Below, piece by piece: positions 35,379-43,023 of a stretch of 64,000 nt of DNA (position 1 is its first letter; the number at the start of each line of letters is the position of its first letter). The translations under genes were made by a program, and so were the position numbers. Below the pieces are notes generated by a model, which saw nothing but the letters and a program-made list of their open reading frames with translations, did not search any database and was not told the origin of the DNA. Source of the stretch: Arenibacter sp. P308M17 (lineage in GTDB: Bacteria > Bacteroidota > Bacteroidia > Flavobacteriales > Flavobacteriaceae); the NCBI RefSeq assembly GCF_003426735.1, contig NZ_QVON01000009.1, positions 124,001-188,000 of the forward strand. Direction: 5' to 3'.

Positions 35379-36455
35379 TTAGGCCGGTAAATAAATTACC
35401 CCCCCGAAAGAATCCTTTTTGGCCCCTGTAACGGAGCTGAGGCAATTAATTTTCTCTTCATCCCTTAAGACGCCCATAAGCGCAAAAACAAGGGCCTCTT
35501 TAAATTCGATCAAGGTCTTGGAGGGCAGGACAACCTTAATTTCCGCTCCAAGTTTTTCCTGTAAACAATCCGTTAAAAAAGAGTTCAGGGCCCCGCCGCC
35601 GGTAACAAATAAGCTCTTTTTTGTTTTATTCCTTTGGCCTTTTACCTGAAGGGAGATCTGATCGCAAATATGATGAACGGCGGTATGCAGTAAATTTTCA
35701 ATTCGGTCCCCGGTACCTTCAACAATGGGGACTACTTTGTCTATAAACCATTCGAAACCAATAGATTTTGGAAAGGGCAATTTGTAGAATTCCAGGTCGT
35801 TGAGTTGGTCCAACATGCCCTGGTTTATCTTTCCGGTCCTTGCCAGATCACCTCCTTTGTCATAATCGAGGTCTATTTTTTTTGTAATATGGTTTAGGAC
35901 CATATTTGCCAAGCCTATATCATACGCCAATCTTCTGCCATTTTGTTCAAAGGAAATATTGCTGATCCCGCCCAGATTTAGGCAAAAATCGTAACTGTCA
36001 AAAAAGAGTTGATCGCCAATAGGTACCAAAGGTGCTCCCTGTCCGCCCAAGGCCACATCGTTGGTCCGGAAATCGCAGATTACCTTTGTGGCACTCGCGT
36101 TGGCCAAATGTTGGCCGGAACCTATTTGAAAGGTGAGTCCATTTTGGGGCTGGTGATGGGTGGTATGGCCGTGGCTGGCAATAAAATCCACTTCCAATGC
36201 ATGCGCTTTAATAAAATTATTGGCCTGCAGTCCCAGCCAGCTACCATAGGAATTGTGGAATTGTAGCAATTGGTCTGCCGGCAGGTAAATGGAGTTTTTA
36301 AGCTTTGTCTGCATTTCATCGCTATAGGGAATGCTCTGCGTTTGTTTAATCTCAAAATCCCAACCCGTGGGCGTTTCCCATATATGGCAGTAGGCCAGGT
36401 CCAATCCGTCCAATGAGGTGCCGGACATTAGCCCAATGATTTTATATATTTTCAT
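35379..36455 (-). CDS. anmK: Anhydro-N-acetylmuramic acid kinase
   Basis: A 358-residue cytosolic kinase that cleaves the 1,6-anhydro ring of anhydroMurNAc while phosphorylating it, giving MurNAc-6-P. I chose the ATG at 36455, preceded by a purine-rich AAAGAACTAAAG, because the signature IIGLMSGTSLDGLDLAY follows at once; a start at 36485 would add ten residues. Other blocks are ASHGHTTHHQP, FRTNDVALGGQGAPLVP and LNLGGISN, plus GGGALNSFL near the C terminus. Its product is the substrate of MurQ, encoded at 47236. It is the last gene of the leftward peptidoglycan-recycling operon. Confidence 0.95.
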   Translation of the reverse strand: MKIYKIIGLMSGTSLDGLDLAYCHIWETPTGWDFEIKQTQSIPYSDEMQTKLKNSIYLPADQLLQFHNSYGSWLGLQANNFIKAHALEVDFIASHGHTTHHQPQNGLTFQIGSGQHLANASATKVICDFRTNDVALGGQGAPLVPIGDQLFFDSYDFCLNLGGISNISFEQNGRRLAYDIGLANMVLNHITKKIDLDYDKGGDLARTGKINQGMLDQLNDLEFYKLPFPKSIGFEWFIDKVVPIVEGTGDRIENLLHTAVHHICDQISLQVKGQRNKTKKSLFVTGGGALNSFLTDCLQEKLGAEIKVVLPSKTLIEFKEALVFALMGVLRDEEKINCLSSVTGAKKDSFGGVIYLPA

Positions 36456-36500
36456 CTTTAGTTCTTTAATGTTTTTATGGTTCAAAGTAATGGACCCGAT

Positions 36501-37163
36501 CTATTCGGACAATATAAAGATCACCGACAAAGGTTTATTTCCATCGTTGGTCACTTCCTGTAATTGGTGCAATTGGAGTCCCGCTTTTTTGAATACGGAT
36601 ATCCAGGATTCAAAAGTACGGGCATACCAAGCATGGCCATCCGTAAAATTGCCGGGAAGTCCTTTCCAGGAATCACCTATCCATTGGCTTTTATACTCCA
36701 TGTTATTTTGCATTAGGAAAAAGGGGTGAAGGGTCTGTACAGCGATATAGCCATTTTCAGATAGCGCGTTTTTTACTTGCTTCAGGAGTTGGCCCAGGCC
36801 TTCTTTTTGATAAAGGCAGAAGTTGAAAACAGCAGCGTCATAGGGGGCTTCCGGGATGGGGTTTCCCAATATAATGTCTTCGTAGGACATTTGATAATAG
36901 GTGCCTCCTCCTTTTTTTTTCGCATTTTCCAATAATTGGGGAATGGCATCCAGGCCTACCGTGGATTTACCCATGGCACCTAGACTTCGTGTAAGCCAGC
37001 CCTCCCCACAGCCAATATCCAAAACTTTAATGGCAGGAGAATTGCCAATGAGCTGTAATATGGCCCTATTGGTGAATTTTCTGGATTCAATATCGGCATT
37101 GTCGATTACCTTGATCCATTCGAGGGCATTTATATTCCATGATTTGATAATGTTATTCTCCAT
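36501..37163 (-). CDS. Class I SAM-dependent methyltransferase
   Basis: A 220-residue cytosolic methyltransferase. Motif I is KVLDIGCGEGW (46-56), motif II includes TVGLDAIPQLLENA (about 68-81), and the DAAVFNFCLYQ segment (about 118-128) is motif IV. The C-terminal half resembles small-molecule methyltransferases of the Methyltransf_11/25 type. The acceptor is unknown. It sits between the nagZ-like gene (5-base gap) and anmK (45-base gap) inside a peptidoglycan-recycling operon. A role there is possible but not supported by family knowledge, so it may be a passenger. Confidence 0.88.
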   Translation of the reverse strand: MENNIIKSWNINALEWIKVIDNADIESRKFTNRAILQLIGNSPAIKVLDIGCGEGWLTRSLGAMGKSTVGLDAIPQLLENAKKKGGGTYYQMSYEDIILGNPIPEAPYDAAVFNFCLYQKEGLGQLLKQVKNALSENGYIAVQTLHPFFLMQNNMEYKSQWIGDSWKGLPGNFTDGHAWYARTFESWISVFKKAGLQLHQLQEVTNDGNKPLSVIFILSE

Positions 37164-37168
37164 TGTTT

Positions 37169-38734
37169 TTATCGCTCTTTTGGATTAATGGTAACGGGCA
37201 ATGTTCCTTTGGCTTTGTTTTTACCTGTGAAATGTGCCAGGGCATTCTCTTGAAATTCTATGAAATTTTGATACCCCAATACCACTGCTTTGGCGGTCTT
37301 ATACTCAATGAGGTTTAGTACATATGGGTTTCCAAATACATATAGGATTACCTTCTTTGTTTTTAACAAGTGCTGCAGCTGCAGAAGCTCCTCGGTCTTA
37401 AGGTCAAAATTGTTCTGCGGTTTGACTTTTGGTGGATAAAGGACAATTAAAACATTGTGCTCATTTTTAGGTCGCTCCATGGCGATTTTGGAGGCCGCTT
37501 TCACAAAGGTGTTATTGGTAGATTCCCCTAGGGAGAGGCAAGTAAAGCCTTCATTTATAAAGTCGGTAATAATACTATCGCTCCCCGTCAATAAAGTAAG
37601 GCTTTCCTTGGCCAACCGTTGGTTCAATATAGTGGTTTCCTCTCGGTCTGTAGGAGGTAGGGAAAGGGATGCAAAGGCTTTCTCCTTTAATTTCCATACC
37701 CTTTTAAAGCTTTCTTCTATTTCACCGGGCGCTGCATTATGTATTATTTTTTGAATGCCTTCCTCTGTGTTCTCTGCAAAGCAAAGGATATCATTGCCCG
37801 CATCAAACGCACGCCATTCCAGTTCCCCTTTTTCGGAAAACATTTTGCTTACGCTATGCATGTTCAAGGCATCGGATATGACTATACCAGTAAAATTTAA
37901 TTCCTTACGTAAGAGGCCTTGAATGATGGATTTGGAGATGGTGGCCGGAGTACCTTTGCCTTTATCCAGGGTGGGGATGGATAAATGACCTACCATAACG
38001 CTATCCACTCCACTATTTATGGATTCCCTAAAGGGATAAAGTTCGTTTTCCATCAAAGCTTCTTTGGATTTATTAATGACTGGAAGGCCAAGATGGGAAT
38101 CCGTAGCCGTATCACCGTGTCCGGGAAAATGTTTGATACAACTTAAAACACCAACGCTTTGGGTACCCTTTATAAATGCCAGTGCTTTTTGGGCTACATT
38201 CAATTTGTCCTCCCCAAATGAGCGGTAACCGATTACGGGATTGTTGGGGTTGTTGTTAATGTCCACTACTGGGGCCAAATTCCAATGAATACCAGCCTGT
38301 CTGCAATCAATGCCTATTTGTTGACCTACTTTGAAAATTAAGTCCTCCCTGTTGTGGACTGCCCCCAGGGTGATGGCATAGGGATACTGCGGCGTATTTT
38401 CAACGCGCATTGCCAAGCCCCATTCGGCATCGATACTTATGAGCAACGGATATTTTGCGGCATTTTGGTATCTTTCAATTAGGCTCTTTAGTGTGGTCAG
38501 GCTTTGTTGGTTATAAATAATTTTCTTTTTCCCTTCAAAATTGGTAGCGGCACTGGCCCTGCTATGAAAGAAACAAAGGCCACCAATGTGGTATTTTCCA
38601 ATGAGCGCTTCCAATCTCCGGATTTCTTCTTCGGTATCATTGATAAAAGCGGCCGGCATAAACAATTGGCCCACTTTTTCTTTTAGGACAAGCTGAATAG
38701 TAGCCGTAGTATAGGGCGCAATTTTAAACATCAT
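37169..38734 (-). CDS. nagZ: GH3 beta-N-acetylglucosaminidase, NagZ-like
   Basis: A cytosolic GH3 enzyme of about 521 residues expected to remove GlcNAc from GlcNAc-anhydroMurNAc (peptides). The start is ATG at 38734 (or the adjacent one at 38731), overlapping the permease stop by about 11 bases; the longer frame to 38773 lies inside the permease gene. NagZ features are the KHFPGHGDT loop (about 201-209, catalytic His) and the nucleophile Asp in VISDALNMHSV (about Asp288). There is no signal peptide, unlike secreted GH3s. A C-terminal domain of about 170 residues is present, as in many Bacteroidota homologues. Context with an AmpG-like permease and AnmK strongly supports the role. Confidence 0.9.
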   Translation of the reverse strand: MMFKIAPYTTATIQLVLKEKVGQLFMPAAFINDTEEEIRRLEALIGKYHIGGLCFFHSRASAATNFEGKKKIIYNQQSLTTLKSLIERYQNAAKYPLLISIDAEWGLAMRVENTPQYPYAITLGAVHNREDLIFKVGQQIGIDCRQAGIHWNLAPVVDINNNPNNPVIGYRSFGEDKLNVAQKALAFIKGTQSVGVLSCIKHFPGHGDTATDSHLGLPVINKSKEALMENELYPFRESINSGVDSVMVGHLSIPTLDKGKGTPATISKSIIQGLLRKELNFTGIVISDALNMHSVSKMFSEKGELEWRAFDAGNDILCFAENTEEGIQKIIHNAAPGEIEESFKRVWKLKEKAFASLSLPPTDREETTILNQRLAKESLTLLTGSDSIITDFINEGFTCLSLGESTNNTFVKAASKIAMERPKNEHNVLIVLYPPKVKPQNNFDLKTEELLQLQHLLKTKKVILYVFGNPYVLNLIEYKTAKAVVLGYQNFIEFQENALAHFTGKNKAKGTLPVTINPKER

Positions 38735-39998
38735 GGGTATTGGTCTTTTTACCGTAATCGGCAGGATATTCAATATATTTTAAGAGGAACAGTGCGGGTA
38801 GGGCCGCAATGACCACCCAAACGAAAAAGCCGCCATATCCGAGCCATTCCTGGATATAACCACTGGCCATTCCCGGCAGCATCATTCCCAGGGCCATAAA
38901 TCCGGTGGCAATGGCATAGTGGGAAGTTTTTGAAATTCCTTCCGCAATATAGATCAGGAAGATCAGAAAGGCAGCAAATCCAAAGCCGTACCCAAACTGT
39001 TCCAACACCACTGTTACTACAACGGCCACAATGCTGGTGGTTTTTGTCAAGGCCAAAAAGGCGTACATGGCATTGGGCAGATTTAGGGACAAGACCATGG
39101 GCAACATCCATTTTTTTAATCCATCCTTGGAAATAAGGATGCCACCGAGGATCCCTCCCAAGGATAACATTATTACTCCCACAGTTCCGTAAATGGTCCC
39201 TACCGCCTCGGTAGAATATTCCAGTCCGCCCGCTGAGGTTTTGTCCAGCAAAAAAGGGGCGGCCATTTTTACCAATTGGGATTCCCCAAGACGATAACTT
39301 AAAATAAAGGCCAGGGCGATTCCGATATTCGGCTTCTTAAAAAAGGAAATGAACACCTCCAAAAATCCTTCAGGTTTTACTTGGACAATGGCTTGGGAGG
39401 ATTCAAATTTTGGAGCGACAAAAAAGTTGGCCACCGTCAATGTCAACATTAAAATGGCAGCGGCGATCATGGTAACGGACCATGCTTTGGTGTTGTCCCC
39501 ATAATAATTTTCCAGAAATCCGGCGAGGATAACTATGAGTCCTTGACCGGTAATCATTGCAAGGCGGTAGAAGGTACTCCGCATGCCTACAAAGAAGGCC
39601 TGTTTTTTTTCTGTGAGGCCCAACATATAATATCCGTCCGATGCAATATCGTTGGTTGCCGAGGCAAAAGCAGCCATCCAAAAACACGCCAAAGTGGTGG
39701 TAAAAAAAATGGAAGTTGGAAGGGTCAAGCCCACTCCAAGAATGGCGAGGGAAATGATCAGCTGCATGCTCAGGAACCATTTTCGTTTGGTGCCATTGAG
39801 ATCTACAAACGGACTCCAGAGAGGTTTTAAAACCCATGGAAGATATAACCAACTGGTGTATAAACCAATATCTGAGTTATTGATACCCAGTTTTTTATAC
39901 ATTATTACCGAAACTGTAACTACAAGTACGTACGGAATGCCTTGTGTAAAGTATAAAACAGGAACCCATGCCCATGCCCACTTGTCTTTTTGAATCAT
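38724..39998 (-). CDS. AmpG-like muropeptide permease (MFS)
   Basis: A 424-residue inner-membrane MFS transporter with about 12 helices. It begins WAWAWVPVLYFTQGIPYVLV, and LGLTEKKQAFFVGMRSTFYRLAMI (about 127-150) and the segment PLWSPFVDLNGTKRKW are typical of the AmpG branch, which imports GlcNAc-anhydroMurNAc and its peptides. The assignment of substrate rests on this resemblance and on the operon: a glycosidase gene upstream and nagZ- and anmK-like genes downstream, with the nagZ-like start overlapping its stop. A general sugar MFS transporter remains possible. Confidence 0.85.
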   Translation of the reverse strand: MIQKDKWAWAWVPVLYFTQGIPYVLVVTVSVIMYKKLGINNSDIGLYTSWLYLPWVLKPLWSPFVDLNGTKRKWFLSMQLIISLAILGVGLTLPTSIFFTTTLACFWMAAFASATNDIASDGYYMLGLTEKKQAFFVGMRSTFYRLAMITGQGLIVILAGFLENYYGDNTKAWSVTMIAAAILMLTLTVANFFVAPKFESSQAIVQVKPEGFLEVFISFFKKPNIGIALAFILSYRLGESQLVKMAAPFLLDKTSAGGLEYSTEAVGTIYGTVGVIMLSLGGILGGILISKDGLKKWMLPMVLSLNLPNAMYAFLALTKTTSIVAVVVTVVLEQFGYGFGFAAFLIFLIYIAEGISKTSHYAIATGFMALGMMLPGMASGYIQEWLGYGGFFVWVVIAALPALFLLKYIEYPADYGKKTNTHDV

Positions 39999-40069
39999 TT
40001 TGCCTGCACTTTATTTGCTAAAATTGATTTTATATTGTTTATGATGAAGATATAAAATCTTCCGTTGCT

Positions 40070-41584
40070 TTAATTTATACGGATAATTTTAGGCCTGCTT
40101 TCCTGTCCAAAATTATTTATAAATGATAAGGCCAAAATTTTCTTTCCTTTGAATTTCGATGGGTCAAAACTAAAATTTCCCGACTCGGATAACGGTATTT
40201 TTGACACTAGATTATCGGTGTTTTCCAGGTTTAATTTGGATTCTTTTTTAGCTACATATACCAGGGCATAACTTAAATTTTGTCTTTCCTGGGGCGGTAT
40301 GCTGAAGTATAGAATTCCCTCTTTTTCTTCAAACCGGGTTTCGACTATCCTATTTTGGAATACGTTTATTGGTAATGGTGGGCTAGGGGGCAGGGCCATC
40401 TTGTGGTAGTATTTTTTCTTCAATATTCTAAGCACATCCTCCTTGTTGGACATAAGGGATTTGGCACTAAAAAATACATTGCCGATTACATTTTTATTTT
40501 CTCTGGCGAATTTTAGTTGGTTGGGAAGTTCTTTTTTCCTGTCCCAGGCCCTGTCACTGTTGTTTCTTATTTTATATGGCCCGTTGCCAATATACAGATT
40601 GGTATTGTGGCTGTTTTTAGACCACCAGTCCACTATCTTTTTATGGGATGCTGCGGGCAGGTCCATGCTCCAATAGACTTGGGGCACCAAATAGTCTATC
40701 CAGCCATTTTTCATCCATAACAAAGGATCGGCGTATAGATCCTCATAAGTGGTCTGTCCGGCTTTGGTATCCGATCCCCTTGGATCGGTACTGTTGTTTT
40801 TCCATACCCCGAACGGACTTATGCCGAACTGTACCCAGGGTTTTTTACTTTTTATGGTATTATGGACCTTTTGCACCAAACTATCAATATTGCTCCTACG
40901 CCAATCTTCCAAAGATTGTTGCGGTAGGGCGTATTTGATATAGGTTTCCCTGTCTTCAAAGGTTTCACCGGTTATCTTGTAGGGATAGAAGTAATCGTCA
41001 AAATGTACGGCATCTATATCGTAATTGGTTACTACTTCGGCTATGATATCGGTTAGGTGCTGTTGCACTTCCGGTAATCCGGGATTGTAATAATATTTTT
41101 TTCCATATTTCAACATCCAGTCGGGATGTTGGTAGTAATCATGGTCTTCGCTCAATATTTCCAGTTTTTCATCAAACGTCGCCCGGTAGGGGTTAAGCCA
41201 AGCATGAAACTCCATCCCCCTGGCATGTGCTTCCTGTACCATCCATTCCATAGGGTCGTAATAAGGTTGTGGGGCTATCCCTTCGTTGCCGGTCAAAAAT
41301 CTGGACCATGGTGCGTATTGGGAAGGATAAAAGGCATCCCCGGCGGCCCTGATCTGGACAATTACGGCATTAAAATTCAGATTTTCATAAAAATCAAGGA
41401 TTTTCAGGTAGTCCTGTTTCTGTTTTTCAATATCATCCAACCCATTTTTCGGCCAGTCGATATTGACTACGGTGGCTATCCAGACTCCCCTCAATTCATG
41501 CTTGGGTGTTGGTATGGAAGATTGGAATACCGAGCAGGAGGAAGTAAGGACCAATGAAAGTAATATGAAAATTCTTTTGAACAT
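40070..41584 (-). CDS. GHL10 family glycoside hydrolase lipoprotein (DigH-like)
   Basis: A 504-residue lipoprotein (lipobox LTSSC, Cys17) with the GHL10 (DUF187) barrel from about 28 to 345: HELRGVWIATVVNIDWP, NFNAVIVQIRAAGDAFYPS, GMEFHAWLNPYRA, DAVHFDDYFYPY and FGISPFGVWKN. A C-terminal fibronectin-like region follows. E. coli DigH (YddW), of this family, cleaves glycan strands stripped of stem peptides. Its place ahead of an AmpG-like permease, NagZ and AnmK genes supports a peptidoglycan-cleaving role in the periplasm or at the outer membrane. The Asp pair in HFDDYFYP is a plausible active site. Confidence 0.9.
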   Translation of the reverse strand: MFKRIFILLSLVLTSSCSVFQSSIPTPKHELRGVWIATVVNIDWPKNGLDDIEKQKQDYLKILDFYENLNFNAVIVQIRAAGDAFYPSQYAPWSRFLTGNEGIAPQPYYDPMEWMVQEAHARGMEFHAWLNPYRATFDEKLEILSEDHDYYQHPDWMLKYGKKYYYNPGLPEVQQHLTDIIAEVVTNYDIDAVHFDDYFYPYKITGETFEDRETYIKYALPQQSLEDWRRSNIDSLVQKVHNTIKSKKPWVQFGISPFGVWKNNSTDPRGSDTKAGQTTYEDLYADPLLWMKNGWIDYLVPQVYWSMDLPAASHKKIVDWWSKNSHNTNLYIGNGPYKIRNNSDRAWDRKKELPNQLKFARENKNVIGNVFFSAKSLMSNKEDVLRILKKKYYHKMALPPSPPLPINVFQNRIVETRFEEKEGILYFSIPPQERQNLSYALVYVAKKESKLNLENTDNLVSKIPLSESGNFSFDPSKFKGKKILALSFINNFGQESRPKIIRIN

Positions 41585-41604
41585 ATGGGATTGAGCGTTG
41601 AAAT

Positions 41605-41641
41605 AAAAGGCCTAGCATTTTAACATAAATGTAGGCCTTTT
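41605..41641 (-). terminator. Hairpin between susD and the GHL10 gene
   Basis: AAAAGGCCTA (41605-41614) pairs with TAGGCCTTTT (41632-41641), with T-rich sequence following on the minus strand. It lies just beyond the susD stop and before the GHL10 start. It may attenuate transcription so that the abundant SusC/SusD pair is made in excess over the enzymes. It could act in both directions. Confidence 0.7.
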
Positions 41642-41663
41642 GTAAACTAAAACAACATTTCCT

Positions 41664-43007
41664 TTAAATTGTTGGATCGGCCGGAGTATTGCTATTGTTG
41701 TCCCTCTCGGTGTTTGGATAGGGATAAAAGTTTCTATTCCTTTCATCCGTAAACACTTTGGCACTTGTGCTGGGCTCAGGTCGCTCAAATCTTCTACTGT
41801 CCTCCAAGCTGGTTCCGGTTAGGAACAGCTCCAATCTACGATTAAGGTATACTTCGTCCAAGAGGGCATCAACGGACATATCTCCGGTATATGAAGCAAT
41901 ATTGGCATTAAGGCCAAAAACGTCGTCATTATCCGTTCTAACATTGTCTATTGCGGTTACTGCCGCAGTCATATCAACTGAAGTTTTTCTAAGATTGGCC
42001 TCGGCAATAATTAGATTCATTTCGTCCGGTAAATAAACTGGAATGGATTCGGTTCCATCTTCCATATCAAAGAAACCCGCAAGATCTTCAATGGGCAATT
42101 GATTTAAGTTCATTTCATCCAATGATACCAGGTAGAAATCAATTCGCCCATCCTCTGGGTCTATTGAAAAGGAATTGGGCAAGCCGAAGTTGTCCCTAGG
42201 TTTAAAATTGGGAACGCCGTTTTGAAAGACCCTGCTCCAGACCGGATTTAGGTTCTGTGAATCATAGGTGAATACGGAGGCAACGGATTGGTCTACAGAA
42301 CCGGCGGCCGTTATGGCGTCCTCGTAATTACCTGCAAATAAATTGTACCTGGCCGACATGGCCTTTAAGGTATTATCCAAATCTATATTCCCTCTTAATA
42401 TCTCGGAACTGAACTCTTCGGATATTGGGTTGGACGAAATTAGGTTTTGAGCCTCATTAATTAAGGCAACTGCAGTGTTGTATGCCTCTGTTCTGGATAC
42501 GAATGCAGCATCCCCATCCTGGCCGATAGCTACAATTACTTGTTCGTAGTTCTGGGCCAAACTACCTATGGCCATGGCCTTAAATAAATTGGCGTAGGCT
42601 ACCAATCCACTTTTGGTACCATCCTCGATACTAAGATCGGGTGCACTTTTTGCAATATCCTCCGAAATCGACATTACCCGAAGCATAGTAGACCAGAGTC
42701 CGACTATATTGGAAGTGGAATTGGGGATGTCCCCACCGTCCTCAAGATCGATCATGTTCTGAAAGGTAGTGGTAATACCTGCCTCTCTAGTGGTTACTGC
42801 AGGAGTTTCAACGATCCATCTAAGACCGGTAGTGGAATACAATTGTTGCATGCCTATGGTTGCTGCCAATATGCCTTCCCTGGAAGAAAAGACCTGAGCG
42901 TCCGTAGCGGCATTGGGATTGTCAAAATCGGTTTCGCAAGATGATATTACCAAGACGGTCATCAATAGTGCAATAGCCTTTATGTTCATATTCAAATATT
43001 TTTTCAT
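41664..43007 (-). CDS. SusD/RagB family outer-membrane lipoprotein
   Basis: A surface glycan-binding lipoprotein of about 447 residues that caps the SusC-type transporter. I chose the ATG at 43007 (MKKYLNMNIK...), giving a lipobox VISSC with Cys24; the frame to 43037 overlaps the susC end. Tetratricopeptide-like helices and the SusD C-terminal features (FYPYPNTERDNN) are visible. It lacks close similarity to starch SusD and is shorter than many (often 500-600), which fits a smaller ligand. In this locus I infer a peptidoglycan fragment as ligand. Confidence 0.9.
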   Translation of the reverse strand: MKKYLNMNIKAIALLMTVLVISSCETDFDNPNAATDAQVFSSREGILAATIGMQQLYSTTGLRWIVETPAVTTREAGITTTFQNMIDLEDGGDIPNSTSNIVGLWSTMLRVMSISEDIAKSAPDLSIEDGTKSGLVAYANLFKAMAIGSLAQNYEQVIVAIGQDGDAAFVSRTEAYNTAVALINEAQNLISSNPISEEFSSEILRGNIDLDNTLKAMSARYNLFAGNYEDAITAAGSVDQSVASVFTYDSQNLNPVWSRVFQNGVPNFKPRDNFGLPNSFSIDPEDGRIDFYLVSLDEMNLNQLPIEDLAGFFDMEDGTESIPVYLPDEMNLIIAEANLRKTSVDMTAAVTAIDNVRTDNDDVFGLNANIASYTGDMSVDALLDEVYLNRRLELFLTGTSLEDSRRFERPEPSTSAKVFTDERNRNFYPYPNTERDNNSNTPADPTI

Positions 43008-43023
43008 TGTTGTTGTTTTTAAG

